Source of the DNA: Elusimicrobiota bacterium
Lineage (GTDB): Bacteria; Elusimicrobiota; Elusimicrobia; UBA1565; UBA9628
NCBI GenBank assembly: GCA_023249645.1
Contig: JAHFCF010000022.1
Span: 1-38,791 of the forward strand
Length of the DNA: 38,791 nt
Direction of reading: 5' to 3'
Shown here: positions 1 through 7,747 of the stretch, one piece after another
Layout: the number at the start of each line of letters is the position of its first letter
How positions within the stretch are numbered: position 1 is the stretch's first letter
The notes under the pieces: model-generated
Databases searched by the model: none
Seen by the model: only the letters and a program-made list of their open reading frames with translations
Told to the model about the DNA's origin: nothing
Made by a program: the position numbers and the translations under genes

Positions 1-814
1 CTTGCAGGTCCGTGACCGACCGGCTCGCGGCCAGGGGGGCCGTGATGTCCGCTTGCGTCACGGCGCGCACCCGGACCCGCTCGCTGATCTGATCGAGAGC
101 GCGGATGTTGTCGCGCAGGCGGGCCGCTTTCTCGTATTCCAGGCTTCGGGAGGCTTGGCGCATCTCCCTTTCGAACTGTTTTCGCAGGGCCGCGTGGCGG
201 CCGGAGAAGAAAAGAACGGCGTTGTGAACGATGCGGCGGTAGTCTTTGCGGCTGATGTGATCCGCGCACGGGGCCGGACAATCTTTCGTGTGGTAGTAGA
301 GGCAGGAGTGCAGGATGCGGGGAGCCAGGGGCTTGTCCCTGCTGAAATCCCAGTGGCAGGGGCGCAGGGGGAAGAACTTCTGCCTCCAGAGATGGTCGAG
401 CAGGCCCTTGATGGGCGCGACCTCGGGATAGGGGCCGAAATAGAGGCTTCCATCCTTGACCCGGCGCCGGGTCAGGAAGATGCGCGGGAAATCTTCCTGG
501 ACCGTGATCCTGACATAGGGGTAGGACTTGTCGTCCTTCCACATCGCGTTGAAGAAGGGCTGGCGCTCGCGGATGAGTCGGCGCTCCAGGAGCAGGGCCT
601 CCCGCTCCGAGGCGCAGGGGAGGTAATCGATCGTTCGGACCAGCGGGGCGAGCAGGGAGTTTTTTAAGTCGTTTTTTTTGGGATTGAAATATTGAGCGAC
701 CCGCCGCGCGAGGTCCTTGGCCTTGCCGATGTAGAGGATCGAGCCGCCAGCGTCGCGCATGAGATAGACGCCGCAGGCGTGAGGGACGTGGCGTCGGTCA
801 GGGCCCAAGGGCAT
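1..814 (-). CDS. uvrC: UvrABC excinuclease subunit C, N-terminal part (cut by window start)
   Basis: UvrC makes the 3' and 5' incisions around bulky DNA lesions in nucleotide excision repair, together with UvrA and UvrB. The visible 271 residues hold a GIY-YIG nuclease domain: GVY at 15-17, YIG at 28-30, arginines at 37-38 and the metal-binding glutamate at 77 in LLLERRL. A UVR-type helix pair with EYEKAARLRDNI follows near residues 215-240. The C-terminal endonuclease and HhH domains lie outside the window. The ATG at 814-812 was chosen because the nuclease domain begins right after it and a TAAAAT -10 box sits 6 nt upstream. It is divergent from rpsT. The family call is firm. The gene runs off the edge and is not a pseudogene as far as can be seen. 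Confidence 0.95.
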   Translation of the reverse strand, partial: MPLGPDRRHVPHACGVYLMRDAGGSILYIGKAKDLARRVAQYFNPKKNDLKNSLLAPLVRTIDYLPCASEREALLLERRLIRERQPFFNAMWKDDKSYPYVRITVQEDFPRIFLTRRRVKDGSLYFGPYPEVAPIKGLLDHLWRQKFFPLRPCHWDFSRDKPLAPRILHSCLYYHTKDCPAPCADHISRKDYRRIVHNAVLFFSGRHAALRKQFEREMRQASRSLEYEKAARLRDNIRALDQISERVRVRAVTQADITAPLAASRSVTDLQ

Positions 815-820
815 ACCGTC

Positions 821-826
821 ATTTTA
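821..826 (-). promoter_or_regulatory. Putative uvrC -10 box
   Basis: TAAAAT on the minus strand lies exactly 6 nt before the uvrC ATG, so transcription would start at or next to the A of the start codon. I see no convincing -35 hexamer and no Shine-Dalgarno sequence. The same spacing occurs at rpsT, leuS and the pseudo-receiver gene. Confidence 0.4.
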
Positions 827-848
827 CGACATTGGGACGCTCCGGCGT

Positions 849-878
849 TTGACGCTTGACCGCTCGAATTGGTTTAAT
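849..878 (+). promoter_or_regulatory. Putative rpsT promoter (TTGACG-18-TTTAAT)
   Basis: A -35 TTGACG at 849-854 and a -10 TTTAAT at 873-878 are separated by 18 bp. Each matches the sigma-70 consensus at 5 of 6 positions. The rpsT ATG begins 6 nt after the -10 box, implying a leaderless or nearly leaderless mRNA. No ribosome binding site is visible. Confidence 0.45.
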
Positions 879-884
879 TGTCCT

Positions 885-1187
885 ATGGCAGCCACGAAGA
901 AACCCACGCGCCACCGCTCGGCGCTCAAAGCCGCTCGACAGGCCGTGAGAAGGCACCGGCACAACCTCGTCATCAAGAAGGGCATGCGTCTGGCGGCTCG
1001 CGCCGCCGGCGACGCGGCCGTCGCCAAAGACGGAAAAACGTCTGAGTTGCTGGCGAAGGCCTCCGCCGCTTTTGACAAGGCCGCCCGACGCGGGGTCATC
1101 CACTGGAAGACCGCCGCCCGCCGCAAGTCCCGTCTCGCTCTGCGCGTGGCGGCTCGGCTCGCCGCTACGCCGGCTCAGCCGGCCTGA
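885..1187 (+). CDS. rpsT: 30S ribosomal protein S20
   Basis: S20 binds 16S rRNA early in 30S assembly. The 100-residue product is rich in lysine, arginine and alanine and has the family layout: an N-terminal AATKKPTRHRSALKA segment followed by long basic helices and RGVIHWKTAARRKSRLA near the C-terminus, close to the 85-95 residues usual for the family. The ATG at 885 is preferred over the in-frame codon at 849 because the family starts at this point and a promoter-like TTGACG/TTTAAT pair ends 6 nt upstream. It converges on holA and the two genes overlap by 13 nt at their 3' ends. The rpsT/holA adjacency is seen in many bacteria. Confidence 0.95.
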   Translation: MAATKKPTRHRSALKAARQAVRRHRHNLVIKKGMRLAARAAGDAAVAKDGKTSELLAKASAAFDKAARRGVIHWKTAARRKSRLALRVAARLAATPAQPA

Positions 1188-2200
1188 CCGGTCTTTCCCC
1201 GGGAGCAAAGGCGGATCACGAGGCGTTCGATCTCTTGTGAGGCGGACAGCCAACTCTTTGATTTTAGAGAAATCTCCGTCTCCAGACAGGCCTTCAGATC
1301 CCGGCAGAGGCGCTTCTCATCGATGAGCTTGAGCGTCCCCAAGTAGTCCTTATCCCACCAGCGGTTGAGCCGCAGGGCAGAAAAGACCGCATCCTCGGAG
1401 CTTCTCTCGCGGAGCATGCGCTTGGCGCGCAGCTGTTTTTGGATCGCGCCTTGGATCTGGAAGAGGGCTTTGAAGGCCTGGTCGTTGGGCTTGTCTTGCT
1501 CGAAGAGGCGTTTGAGCTGGGCCAAGGAGTCCTTGAGCTGGCGGGCTTGGATGAGGCGGGAGAGGGCGAAGGGGTCCGCATCCTTGCTCCAGCCGAGGCA
1601 GGAGGCGACATGGGTCAGGGTCACCTCAGGCGACGGACCGGTGAAGAGGAGGACTTTCTCGAGTTCCGAGCGCAGGATGCTCCAGTCCGTGCCGGCTTCG
1701 GACACGAGGGCCTCGGCCGCTTGTGGGGAGAGCCTCCGGCCCGCTTTTTTCGCCTCCGCCTGAAGGCGCGCGAGAGCCTCGCCTTCTTTCAGGGCGGGAA
1801 AAACGCACACGGCTCCGGCATGAGAGGCGGCCTTGACCAGGGCGTTGGTGGGATCGGGTTTTCGTTCCTCTGAGAAGAGGAGCAGCGTGGTGGACGGGGA
1901 GGGATGCTTGGAATATTCGGCGAAGGCGGTCCTGGCCTCGGCCGTCAGCTTGCCGCGGGCCAGGACGAGGCGCCTGTCGGCGAACACGGGCAAGGTCGAA
2001 CATTCCGCCAGGATGGCCGCGGTCTGGCCGCCGATGTCGCCGGAGAATTCGGCGAGATTGAAGCTGTCGCAGCGGAGAGCGGCCTTGAGTTGGACGGCTG
2101 CCTCGGCCTGGCCGGCCCCATCCTCGCCGATGAAGTAGTAGACGGGGCGGAAATTCCCGGCTTTCCATTCCTTGAGAAGATCCGCGTGGCGCAGTTCCAT
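1175..2200 (-). CDS. holA: DNA polymerase III delta subunit
   Basis: Delta is the clamp-loader subunit that opens the beta sliding clamp during replication. The 341-residue protein shows the family pattern: an N-terminal module starting near RPVYYFIGEDGAG, a central region with LVLARGKL and TTLLLFSEERKPDPTNALVKAA, and a helical C-terminal collar domain (FALSRLIQARQLKDSLAQL onward). A perfect Walker A motif is absent, as is normal for delta. The ATG at 2200-2198 overlaps the stop of the upstream lptE-like gene in a TGATG arrangement, so translation is probably coupled. The long upstream extension of this frame is antisense or shadow coding over lptE and leuS and was excluded. The leuS-lptE-holA order is the one known from E. 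coli. Confidence 0.9.
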   Translation of the reverse strand: MELRHADLLKEWKAGNFRPVYYFIGEDGAGQAEAAVQLKAALRCDSFNLAEFSGDIGGQTAAILAECSTLPVFADRRLVLARGKLTAEARTAFAEYSKHPSPSTTLLLFSEERKPDPTNALVKAASHAGAVCVFPALKEGEALARLQAEAKKAGRRLSPQAAEALVSEAGTDWSILRSELEKVLLFTGPSPEVTLTHVASCLGWSKDADPFALSRLIQARQLKDSLAQLKRLFEQDKPNDQAFKALFQIQGAIQKQLRAKRMLRERSSEDAVFSALRLNRWWDKDYLGTLKLIDEKRLCRDLKACLETEISLKSKSWLSASQEIERLVIRLCSRGKTGQAG

Positions 2201-2826
2201 CAATAGGGGTGGGGGTTGACGGGCGTGACGGGGACTTCCGGTTTGGACGCGGGTTCGGTCGAGGGAGCGCTTCCTTCGATGAGGCGTCGCGAAGTGCCCA
2301 TGACCGTGCCGAAGCCGTCGATGACGCGCGTGACGATGCTGTGCGCCAGGGAGGTCCAAATGAGCTCGCGGGCCTGCTCCTCGGTCATGCCCCCCGCCAG
2401 GGTCGGCGCGGTATAGGTCTGGATGCCCTCGATGTTCTTCTCGACCCAGAGGGCCTGTCCGGCTTTGGTCTGGTCCACGAACGACACGTCGATGACGATC
2501 CGGAGTTTGTAGGTCGTGGGCGTGAGGGTGGCGTCGAACTGTACGGGGATGTTGAGGTAGCGCGTGATGGTGATCCACACCACGCCGTCGGCCTGGTTCT
2601 CCGGAACGAGCGGGTAGCGGCCGTCGCTGAGGAACGAATCGCGCACGTCCAAGAGCAGCTTGTCTTCCATGCCGAACTGGTTGGTCTTGTTGACGACGGG
2701 ATGCAGGGCGATCCTCTTGATGTTCTGCGGCAGGATCTGCGGGGCCGGGTTGTAGCGGAGACCCTGTTCGGAGGCCGAACATCCCAAGAGGACCGCGACG
2801 AGCAGAAGGGGAAGATGTTTTTTCAT
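2200..2826 (-). CDS. lptE: LptE-like outer-membrane LPS-assembly lipoprotein
   Basis: LptE plugs and stabilises the LptD barrel that inserts lipopolysaccharide into the outer membrane. The 208-residue product begins with a lipoprotein signal, MKKHLPLLLVAVLLGC, with the lipobox cysteine at 16. The body has NIKRIALHPVVNKTNQFGMEDKL and an RYPLVPENQADGVVWITITRY segment, which fit the LptE fold (a strand, helix, then strands carrying a high-variable-load domain). The C-terminus is proline- and serine-rich. It starts 3 nt after leuS and overlaps holA by one base. Assignment rests on the N-terminal pattern and the conserved leuS-lptE-holA context; sequence similarity within LptE is weak, so the functional call is probable rather than certain. 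Confidence 0.78.
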   Translation of the reverse strand: MKKHLPLLLVAVLLGCSASEQGLRYNPAPQILPQNIKRIALHPVVNKTNQFGMEDKLLLDVRDSFLSDGRYPLVPENQADGVVWITITRYLNIPVQFDATLTPTTYKLRIVIDVSFVDQTKAGQALWVEKNIEGIQTYTAPTLAGGMTEEQARELIWTSLAHSIVTRVIDGFGTVMGTSRRLIEGSAPSTEPASKPEVPVTPVNPHPY

Positions 2827-2829
2827 GGA

Positions 2830-5328
2830 TTATCTCGCGATGATGTTGACCAGGCGTTTGGGCACGACGATGGTCTTGACCACGGTCTTTCCCTGCAGAG
2901 CGGCCGAGATCTTCTCCTGGGCGAGGGCGGCCTGAGCCACGGCCGCTTCGGCCGCGTCCGCGGCGGTGATGAAGGTCCCGCGGAGCTTGCCGTTGATCTG
3001 GATCGCGTATTCGATCGCTTGGTCGCGGAGATGCTTCTCCTCGTAGGCGGGCCAGGCCTCTCGGGCGAGGCACTGCGGGTGCCCCAGACGCTCCCAGAGT
3101 TCTTCGGTCATGTGCGGGGCCAAGGGGTGCAGGAGTCGGATGAGGGTCTGCACATCCTCTCGCGCTGCAGACTTCTGGATCTCATTGGCATAGATCATCA
3201 GGGCCGAGATCGCGGTGTTGAAGTTGAAGGTCTCGATGTCCGAACCGACCTTCTTGATGGTGCGGTGGCGCAGGGCGACGAGACCGGGACCGTCAGCGAG
3301 CGTTTCTTCACAAAGCTGCCAGACCTTGCGCAAAAAGCGCGAGACGCCTTCGATGGAGCGCATGTCCCAGGGCTTGGAGGCCTCGAAGGGGCCCATGAAC
3401 ATCTCGTAGAGCCGAAATGCGTCCGCCCCGTATTCCTTGAGGATGGCGTCCGGGTTGACCACGTTCTTCTTGGACTTGGACATCTTCTCGACCTGGACTT
3501 CGAGCGCGGCCCCGGTCTCGATGAGAGTCGCCTTGCCTGTCTCAGGGAAGGCGATCTTGTCGTAGGGGTGGTAGACGCCGCTGGCGTCGCGGTAGGAATA
3601 GCTCAGGATCATGCCCTGATGGCGCAGCTTCTGGAAGGGCTCCTCCGTCGAGACGAAACCGAGATCGAAGAGGACCTTGTGCCAGAAGCGCGCGTAGAGC
3701 AGGTGCAGGACGGCGTGCTCGGCTCCGCCCACGTAACAGTCCACAGGCATCCAAGCTTTCGCCTGGTCTTCAGACCAGGCAAACTCCATGTTTTTAGGGT
3801 CCGTATACCTTAAATAATACCAGCACGAGCCGGCCCACTGGGGCATGGTGTTGGTCTCGCGCTTGGCAGGGCCCTGGCAAGCGGGGCATTGGGTGTTGAC
3901 CCAGTCCGGGATGGCGGCCAAGGGCGACTCGCCCGTCCCTGTCGGTTTGTAGTCCGCAACCTGAGGCAACAGGACTGGGAGGTCTTTTTCCGGCACGGGG
4001 ACCTTGCCGCATTTAGGGCAATGGATGATGGGGATGGGCTCTCCCCAGTAGCGTTGGCGCGAGAAGATCCAGTCGCGCAATTTGTAGTGGACCATGCCGC
4101 GGCCCTGTTTCTTATCCGCCAAATAAGTAATGGCTTTTTGAACAGCTTGCGGTGTGGGCAGGCCGTCCCAGGAGGGGGAATTGATGGAAATGCCGTCTTC
4201 GCAGAAAGCTTTATCTTGGGGGATCTCTCCAGTGATGGGTTTAAGGACTTGGATGAGGGGCAGACCGAATTTCTTGGCGAACTCCCAGTCCCTCTGGTCA
4301 TGGGCAGGCACGGCCATGATGGCGCCCGTGCCGTAGCCGGAGAGGACGTAGTCGGCGATCCAGATGGGGATCTTCTTGTCGTTGAGGGGATTGAGTGCGA
4401 AAGCGCCGGTGAAGACTCCGGTCTTTTCCTTCTGCAGTTCCGTGCGTTCCAGGTCTGATTTAGATCGGGCCGCTTGGATGTAAGCTTGCACGACGGCTTT
4501 CTGCGTCGGCGTGGTCAGTTTCTGGACCAGTGCATGCTCGGGCGCCAAAACCATGTAGGTCGCGCCGTAAAGCGTGTCGGGCCTGGTCGTGAAAACGATC
4601 AATTCATCGCCGGCTTCGGTCTTGAACTTGACCTCGGCTCCTTCGGAGCGGCCGATCCAGTGGCTCTGCATGAGGAGGGTGGACTGGGGCCAATCGAGGC
4701 CGGCCAGGTCCTTCTCCAAACGGTCCGCGTAGGCGGTGATCTTCAAGACCCATTGGCGGATATTGCGCCGCTCCACCGTCGTGCCGCAGCGCTCGCAGTC
4801 GCCGCCGAAGACCTCCTCGTTGGCCAAGCCGGTCTTGCAGGAGGGGCAGAAATTGATGGGGGCCGTGTCCTCGTAGGCCAGGCCCTTCTTGAAGAGCTGC
4901 AGGAAGATCCACTGGGTCCAGCGGTAGTAGGCGGGGTCCGTGGTGTCGATCTCGCGGTCCCAGTCGTAGGAGAAGCCCAGGGATTTTATCTGCCTTTTGA
5001 AATTGGCGATGTTCTTCTGCGTGACCACCGAGGGGTGCGTGCCGGTCTGAAGCGCGAAGTTCTCGGCCGGCAGGCCGAAGGCGTCCCAGCCCATGGGGTG
5101 CAGCACGTCGAAGCCCTTCAAACGCTTGTAGCGGCAGAGGATGTCGGTGGCTGTGTAGCCCTCGGGATGGCCGACGTGGAGGCCGTCGGCGGAGGGGTAG
5201 GGGAACATGTCGAGGCAGTAGAACTTCTTGCCCGGCCGGGGTTTCTCCGGGGTCTTGAAGACGCCCTCTTTTTCCCAGCGGGCCTGCCACTTGGCCTCGA
5301 TCTCGGCCCAGGGAATCTCTAACTTCAC
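2830..5328 (-). CDS. leuS: Leucyl-tRNA synthetase
   Basis: Class I aminoacyl-tRNA synthetase charging tRNA-Leu, with an editing (CP1) domain. The 832-residue protein is of usual bacterial length. The HIGH-type motif is PYPSADGLHVGH at residues 44-54 and the KMSKS motif lies near residue 614 (VEKMSKSKKNV). Zinc-type cysteine pairs are visible in NFCPSC...CERCG and IIHCPKCG...QCPACQG. The editing domain contains FTTRPDTLYGATYMVLAPEH and AVPAHDQRDWEFA. The start is GTG at 5328-5326, 6 nt after an extended -10 box. It heads the leuS-lptE-holA operon. Confidence 0.98.
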   Translation of the reverse strand: MKLEIPWAEIEAKWQARWEKEGVFKTPEKPRPGKKFYCLDMFPYPSADGLHVGHPEGYTATDILCRYKRLKGFDVLHPMGWDAFGLPAENFALQTGTHPSVVTQKNIANFKRQIKSLGFSYDWDREIDTTDPAYYRWTQWIFLQLFKKGLAYEDTAPINFCPSCKTGLANEEVFGGDCERCGTTVERRNIRQWVLKITAYADRLEKDLAGLDWPQSTLLMQSHWIGRSEGAEVKFKTEAGDELIVFTTRPDTLYGATYMVLAPEHALVQKLTTPTQKAVVQAYIQAARSKSDLERTELQKEKTGVFTGAFALNPLNDKKIPIWIADYVLSGYGTGAIMAVPAHDQRDWEFAKKFGLPLIQVLKPITGEIPQDKAFCEDGISINSPSWDGLPTPQAVQKAITYLADKKQGRGMVHYKLRDWIFSRQRYWGEPIPIIHCPKCGKVPVPEKDLPVLLPQVADYKPTGTGESPLAAIPDWVNTQCPACQGPAKRETNTMPQWAGSCWYYLRYTDPKNMEFAWSEDQAKAWMPVDCYVGGAEHAVLHLLYARFWHKVLFDLGFVSTEEPFQKLRHQGMILSYSYRDASGVYHPYDKIAFPETGKATLIETGAALEVQVEKMSKSKKNVVNPDAILKEYGADAFRLYEMFMGPFEASKPWDMRSIEGVSRFLRKVWQLCEETLADGPGLVALRHRTIKKVGSDIETFNFNTAISALMIYANEIQKSAAREDVQTLIRLLHPLAPHMTEELWERLGHPQCLAREAWPAYEEKHLRDQAIEYAIQINGKLRGTFITAADAAEAAVAQAALAQEKISAALQGKTVVKTIVVPKRLVNIIAR

Positions 5329-5334
5329 GGACCG

Positions 5335-5343
5335 ATTATATCA
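5335..5343 (-). promoter_or_regulatory. Extended -10 promoter of leuS
   Basis: TGATATAAT on the minus strand (TGN plus consensus TATAAT) ends 6 nt before the leuS GTG. The flanking 15 bases, CCGATTATATCAATT as read on the plus strand, recur identically before the sugar transferase gene at 27407. No good -35 is visible, as expected for an extended -10 promoter. The predicted transcript would be leaderless. Confidence 0.55.
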
Positions 5344-5443
5344 ATTGCGGTTGGGTCCGACGTTGCCGCGATCCGGTTTTTAGTTAAAAAATACGTATTA
5401 CTACAGTTTCATCTTTTTTAAGGTTCGTCCGACACGCGGGGGA

Positions 5444-5983
5444 TTAATTAGTGCCGGGAGGAAATAAAAGATCATTGTTATAAGGCCCACTACCATTCTT
5501 CAATGCTTCATGAATGGTGTCTTTGGGAGATTTGAAGCCTGTGAAAGCAGCGATGCATAGGACTACCCCGGCAACAATTGCAGCGATGGGGCCGAGCGTG
5601 AATAACCCTATGCCGGCACCTACCATCCCCCAGAACATCGACACGCCAAGGCGTCCCTCGGTGACTGGAGTATAATGTTCGGCAGGTTGATTGGCCATTT
5701 CTCTTTTGTCTTGGCGCGGCGAAGGAGGCGCTGTATTGTCTTCCGCTACAGGCAGAGATGCCAGGGACAGATTGGGAGTGGCGGCATTCTTTTGCGTGCC
5801 TAGATCTCCGTCAACGGGAGAGGAGGCTTTCATGGCAGCCCGGCTATTGTCATATGTCGTGTCCAGGCCGATTCTCCCGGAGGCTGCTTGTTGTAGAACG
5901 CCCTTCGTGTCTGAATTGTTTTCGACGGGAGCGGCCCATCCCATGACAGGCGCCAGGCACAACATCAAGGCAAAAAATTTCAT
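5444..5983 (-). CDS. Small secreted/membrane protein of unknown function
   Basis: I do not recognise this 179-residue protein. It has a signal peptide (MKFFALMLCLAPVMGWAAP), a long low-complexity polar region (about residues 20-115, rich in Asn, Asp, Ser and Pro), then a hydrophobic stretch GMVGAGIGLFTLGPIAAIVAGVV and a short polar tail. The hydrophobic stretch could form one or two glycine-rich membrane helices. The ATG at 5983 is supported by a strong AGGAGGA Shine-Dalgarno at 5989-5995, 5-7 nt upstream; the frame stays open further upstream but without a site. It stands alone after leuS, with a GC-rich structured tract upstream. Use of a strong Shine-Dalgarno differs from the leaderless-looking neighbours. 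Confidence 0.7.
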   Translation of the reverse strand: MKFFALMLCLAPVMGWAAPVENNSDTKGVLQQAASGRIGLDTTYDNSRAAMKASSPVDGDLGTQKNAATPNLSLASLPVAEDNTAPPSPRQDKREMANQPAEHYTPVTEGRLGVSMFWGMVGAGIGLFTLGPIAAIVAGVVLCIAAFTGFKSPKDTIHEALKNGSGPYNNDLLFPPGTN

Positions 5984-5988
5984 ATAAA

Positions 5989-5995
5989 TCCTCCT
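5989..5995 (-). promoter_or_regulatory. Strong Shine-Dalgarno for the small membrane protein
   Basis: AGGAGGA on the minus strand, 5 nt before the ATG at 5983. It decides the start against longer in-frame alternatives. Confidence 0.7.
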
Positions 5996-6032
5996 AGATT
6001 TGAAGCTCTCATCAAATAGATTATAGCTGTCC

Positions 6033-6099
6033 CCCAAGTCCCCCAACAGGGCCTTTGGACCCACCATAGGCCAGTCTTTGGTCCTAGTATGGACTTGGG
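6033..6099. other. GC-rich tract with inverted repeats in the leader of the small membrane protein
   Basis: CCCAAGTCC at 6033-6041 pairs with GGACTTGGG at 6091-6099. Between them are several short GGCC/GGACC/GGTCC motifs (AGGGCC, TTTGGACCC, AGGCC, TTTGGTCC). The tract lies 50-115 nt upstream of the minus-strand gene and could fold as RNA. I see no match to a known riboswitch. Confidence 0.3.
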
Positions 6100-6132
6100 C
6101 CCTCAAGCCCCCCCTGTATAGGTCTTTCGGCC

Positions 6133-6170
6133 CAGGCGCCTTCAGGCCATTTCTGGCGCAGGTCTGCATC
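6133..6170 (-). pseudogene. Remnant of a zincin-like metallopeptidase 3' end
   Basis: This 38-nt stretch is 35/38 identical to 7749-7786, the 3' end of the zincin gene. Read on the minus strand it encodes DADLRQKWPEGA, and all three differences are synonymous third-position changes. The reading frame does not stop at the equivalent place and no upstream part of the gene is present. It is a relic of a second, diverged copy, now in the same orientation as the intact gene 1.6 kb away. Confidence 0.65.
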
Positions 6171-6244
6171 GCGGGAATCCGACAGGCAACTGGAGTTTGC
6201 TATTTATATGATATTTAGTAAACTCTACTTAGCTATTGTGGAAT

Positions 6245-6250
6245 AGGAGG
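6245..6250 (+). promoter_or_regulatory. Shine-Dalgarno of the AAA ATPase gene
   Basis: AGGAGG, 9 nt before the ATG at 6260. It favours this start over the in-frame TTG at 6236. Confidence 0.65.
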
Positions 6251-6259
6251 AACGCCCTC

Positions 6260-7465
6260 ATGCTGGATAAAGTATTTGCCATACACCACAGTACTGTTAA
6301 AAACACCCCGTGCGCGTTCAGGCGCTATCTTTACGCTCATGTAGACTGGAAAGCCGATGCCATTTGTTTTACCGGAGCTCGCGGCGTGGGCAAGACGACC
6401 ATGCTCTTGCAGTATTATCACGAAAATTACGGCGACGTGGAGAAATGTCTGTATATCTCGGCTGATAATATGGAGGCAACGGCCACGGGGTTGTTCAATA
6501 TCGCTTCCGAGTATTTTAATTTCGGCGGGCAGGCGCTGATTATCGACGAAATCCACAAATACCCGAACTGGCAGGTTGAACTTAAAAATATCGTGGATAC
6601 TTTCAGGGGCAAGAAGCTCCTAGTGTCCGGCAGCTCCTCGTTGAATTTGCAGCAAGGCAAAGCCGACCTTTCGCGTCGTTTTGTCTATTACGATCTCAGG
6701 GGACTTTCTTTCCGTGAATATTTAGTCTTGAAGGAGGGCAAGGCATTCCCCGTGCTCAAGCTTGAGGACATCTTGCATGGCCATGTGAAGCATGCGCAGA
6801 AAATATCCGGGCAGCTGACTGTTTTGAGGGATTTTAGGAATTATCTCAGCTGCGGGTATTATCCGTTTTTCGTCGAAAGCGAGGCTGCCTATCCGCAAAA
6901 GGTCCTCAACATAATCGAAAAGGTGCTTTATGAGGATGTTGCGGTCATTGGCAACGTGAAGCCTGTGAATATCGTGGCCATGAAAAAAATCCTATGGCTT
7001 ATCGCGGGAGCATCCGTGTTCGCGCCGAATATCGATAAGCTGAGCAGGGAGCTCGGCATCTCTAAAGAATATGTATACCACTACCTTGAATATCTTGAGA
7101 GGGCCGGGATCATCGTCGCGGTTTCTTCCGAGGGAAGAGGCTATAAGATGCTGAGAAAGCCGGCCAAGCTGTTCCTGGAGAATACCAACCTTCTGGCGGC
7201 GATCAATGGCTCATTGAGGCTGGACAGCGAACAGGGTGCGGTGCGAGAAACATTTTTCATGAATCAGGTGGCGGGGAGTGAGCGAGTAACAGCCGCATCC
7301 CGGGGGGATTTTATGGTCAACGCTAAATTCGCGTTCGAAATCGGCGGAAAAAATAAAACCGCGGAGCAGCTGCACGGCATAAAAAATGCATATCTGGTTT
7401 TGGATAAAGTTGAAATAGGCGCCGGCAATAAAATCCCGCTCTATCTTTTCGGGTTCCTCTATTAA
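6260..7465 (+). CDS. AAA ATPase with DUF4143-type C-terminus
   Basis: The 401-residue protein belongs to the AAA_14/DUF4143 class of archaeal/bacterial-type P-loop ATPases. Walker A is GARGVGKT at 39-46 and Walker B ALIIDE at 92-97, followed by HKYPNW. A winged-helix-like segment (LSRELGISKEYVYHYLEYLERAGII) lies near residues 255-285. The C-terminal part with GDFMVNAKFAFEIGGKNK and KIPLYLFGFLY is the conserved DUF4143-like tail, which resembles a nuclease fold but has no proven activity. The cellular role of the family is unsettled. Base composition is clearly AT-richer than its neighbours and it uses a strong Shine-Dalgarno, so it is probably acquired. Its stop codon lies inside the left arm of an inverted repeat. 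Confidence 0.9.
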   Translation: MLDKVFAIHHSTVKNTPCAFRRYLYAHVDWKADAICFTGARGVGKTTMLLQYYHENYGDVEKCLYISADNMEATATGLFNIASEYFNFGGQALIIDEIHKYPNWQVELKNIVDTFRGKKLLVSGSSSLNLQQGKADLSRRFVYYDLRGLSFREYLVLKEGKAFPVLKLEDILHGHVKHAQKISGQLTVLRDFRNYLSCGYYPFFVESEAAYPQKVLNIIEKVLYEDVAVIGNVKPVNIVAMKKILWLIAGASVFAPNIDKLSRELGISKEYVYHYLEYLERAGIIVAVSSEGRGYKMLRKPAKLFLENTNLLAAINGSLRLDSEQGAVRETFFMNQVAGSERVTAASRGDFMVNAKFAFEIGGKNKTAEQLHGIKNAYLVLDKVEIGAGNKIPLYLFGFLY

Positions 7466-7711
7466 CCTGAATTCTTCGGTTGACCACTCTTCAGCGGCGG
7501 AGGTGGCCAAATAATTCTATTCTTAGTTTTTCGTTTTCAAACAAATGCCGCCCATTTCTTGAATTCCAATTATTTTATAAATACTTTTTTTCAAATACCG
7601 CCAGCGCTGGCGGTAAAACAAAAATTATGATTATAAAATAACAACTTTTCAACAACACCCCGGCAACTTGGGAACTTTTTCGTCGTTCATTCAACGGAAG
7701 AATTCAGGTTA
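7463..7711. repeat. 249-bp element bounded by 21-bp inverted repeats
   Basis: The arms are 7463-7483 and 7691-7711; the right arm is the reverse complement of the left with one mismatch (20/21). The left arm starts TAACCTGAATTCTTC and contains the TAA stop of the ATPase gene. The interior is AT-rich and holds a perfect palindrome at 7596-7615. No gene is apparent in the 282-nt gap 7466-7747. It looks like a non-autonomous mobile element or a relic of one, but no flanking target duplication is visible. Confidence 0.55.
7596..7615. repeat. Perfect 20-bp palindrome
   Basis: The core CCGCCAGCGCTGGCGG is flanked by TA on both sides and sits in an A/T-rich stretch in the middle of the 249-bp element. 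There is no proper U-tract after it on either strand, so an intrinsic terminator is unlikely; a protein-binding site or a mobile-element core fits better. Confidence 0.6.
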
Positions 7712-7747
7712 GGACATCTTCTGGCGGAGGGCGCTTTGGGAATCTAT

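Noticed and set aside
2-667. A plus-strand frame at the left edge
   Set aside because: It is antisense to uvrC, whose GIY-YIG motifs and start are clear.
1165-1187. Shared terminator between rpsT and holA (GCCGGC repeats)
   Set aside because: A short GC hairpin inside the coding ends without a T-tract is expected by chance at this GC content.
2209-3813. A 534-codon plus-strand frame opposite leuS and lptE
   Set aside because: It is a mirror of leuS codon usage with no domain signature; leuS motifs are unambiguous on the other strand.
7211-7510. A 99-codon minus-strand gene with an IS4-transposase-like first 14 residues
   Set aside because: After the first residues it is antisense to the ATPase gene and shows no transposase motif, so at most a tiny relic is possible.
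7596-7615. Intrinsic terminator at the perfect palindrome
   Set aside because: Neither strand has a run of T after the hairpin; the following bases are A-rich on the plus strand and TTTG then A-rich on the minus strand.
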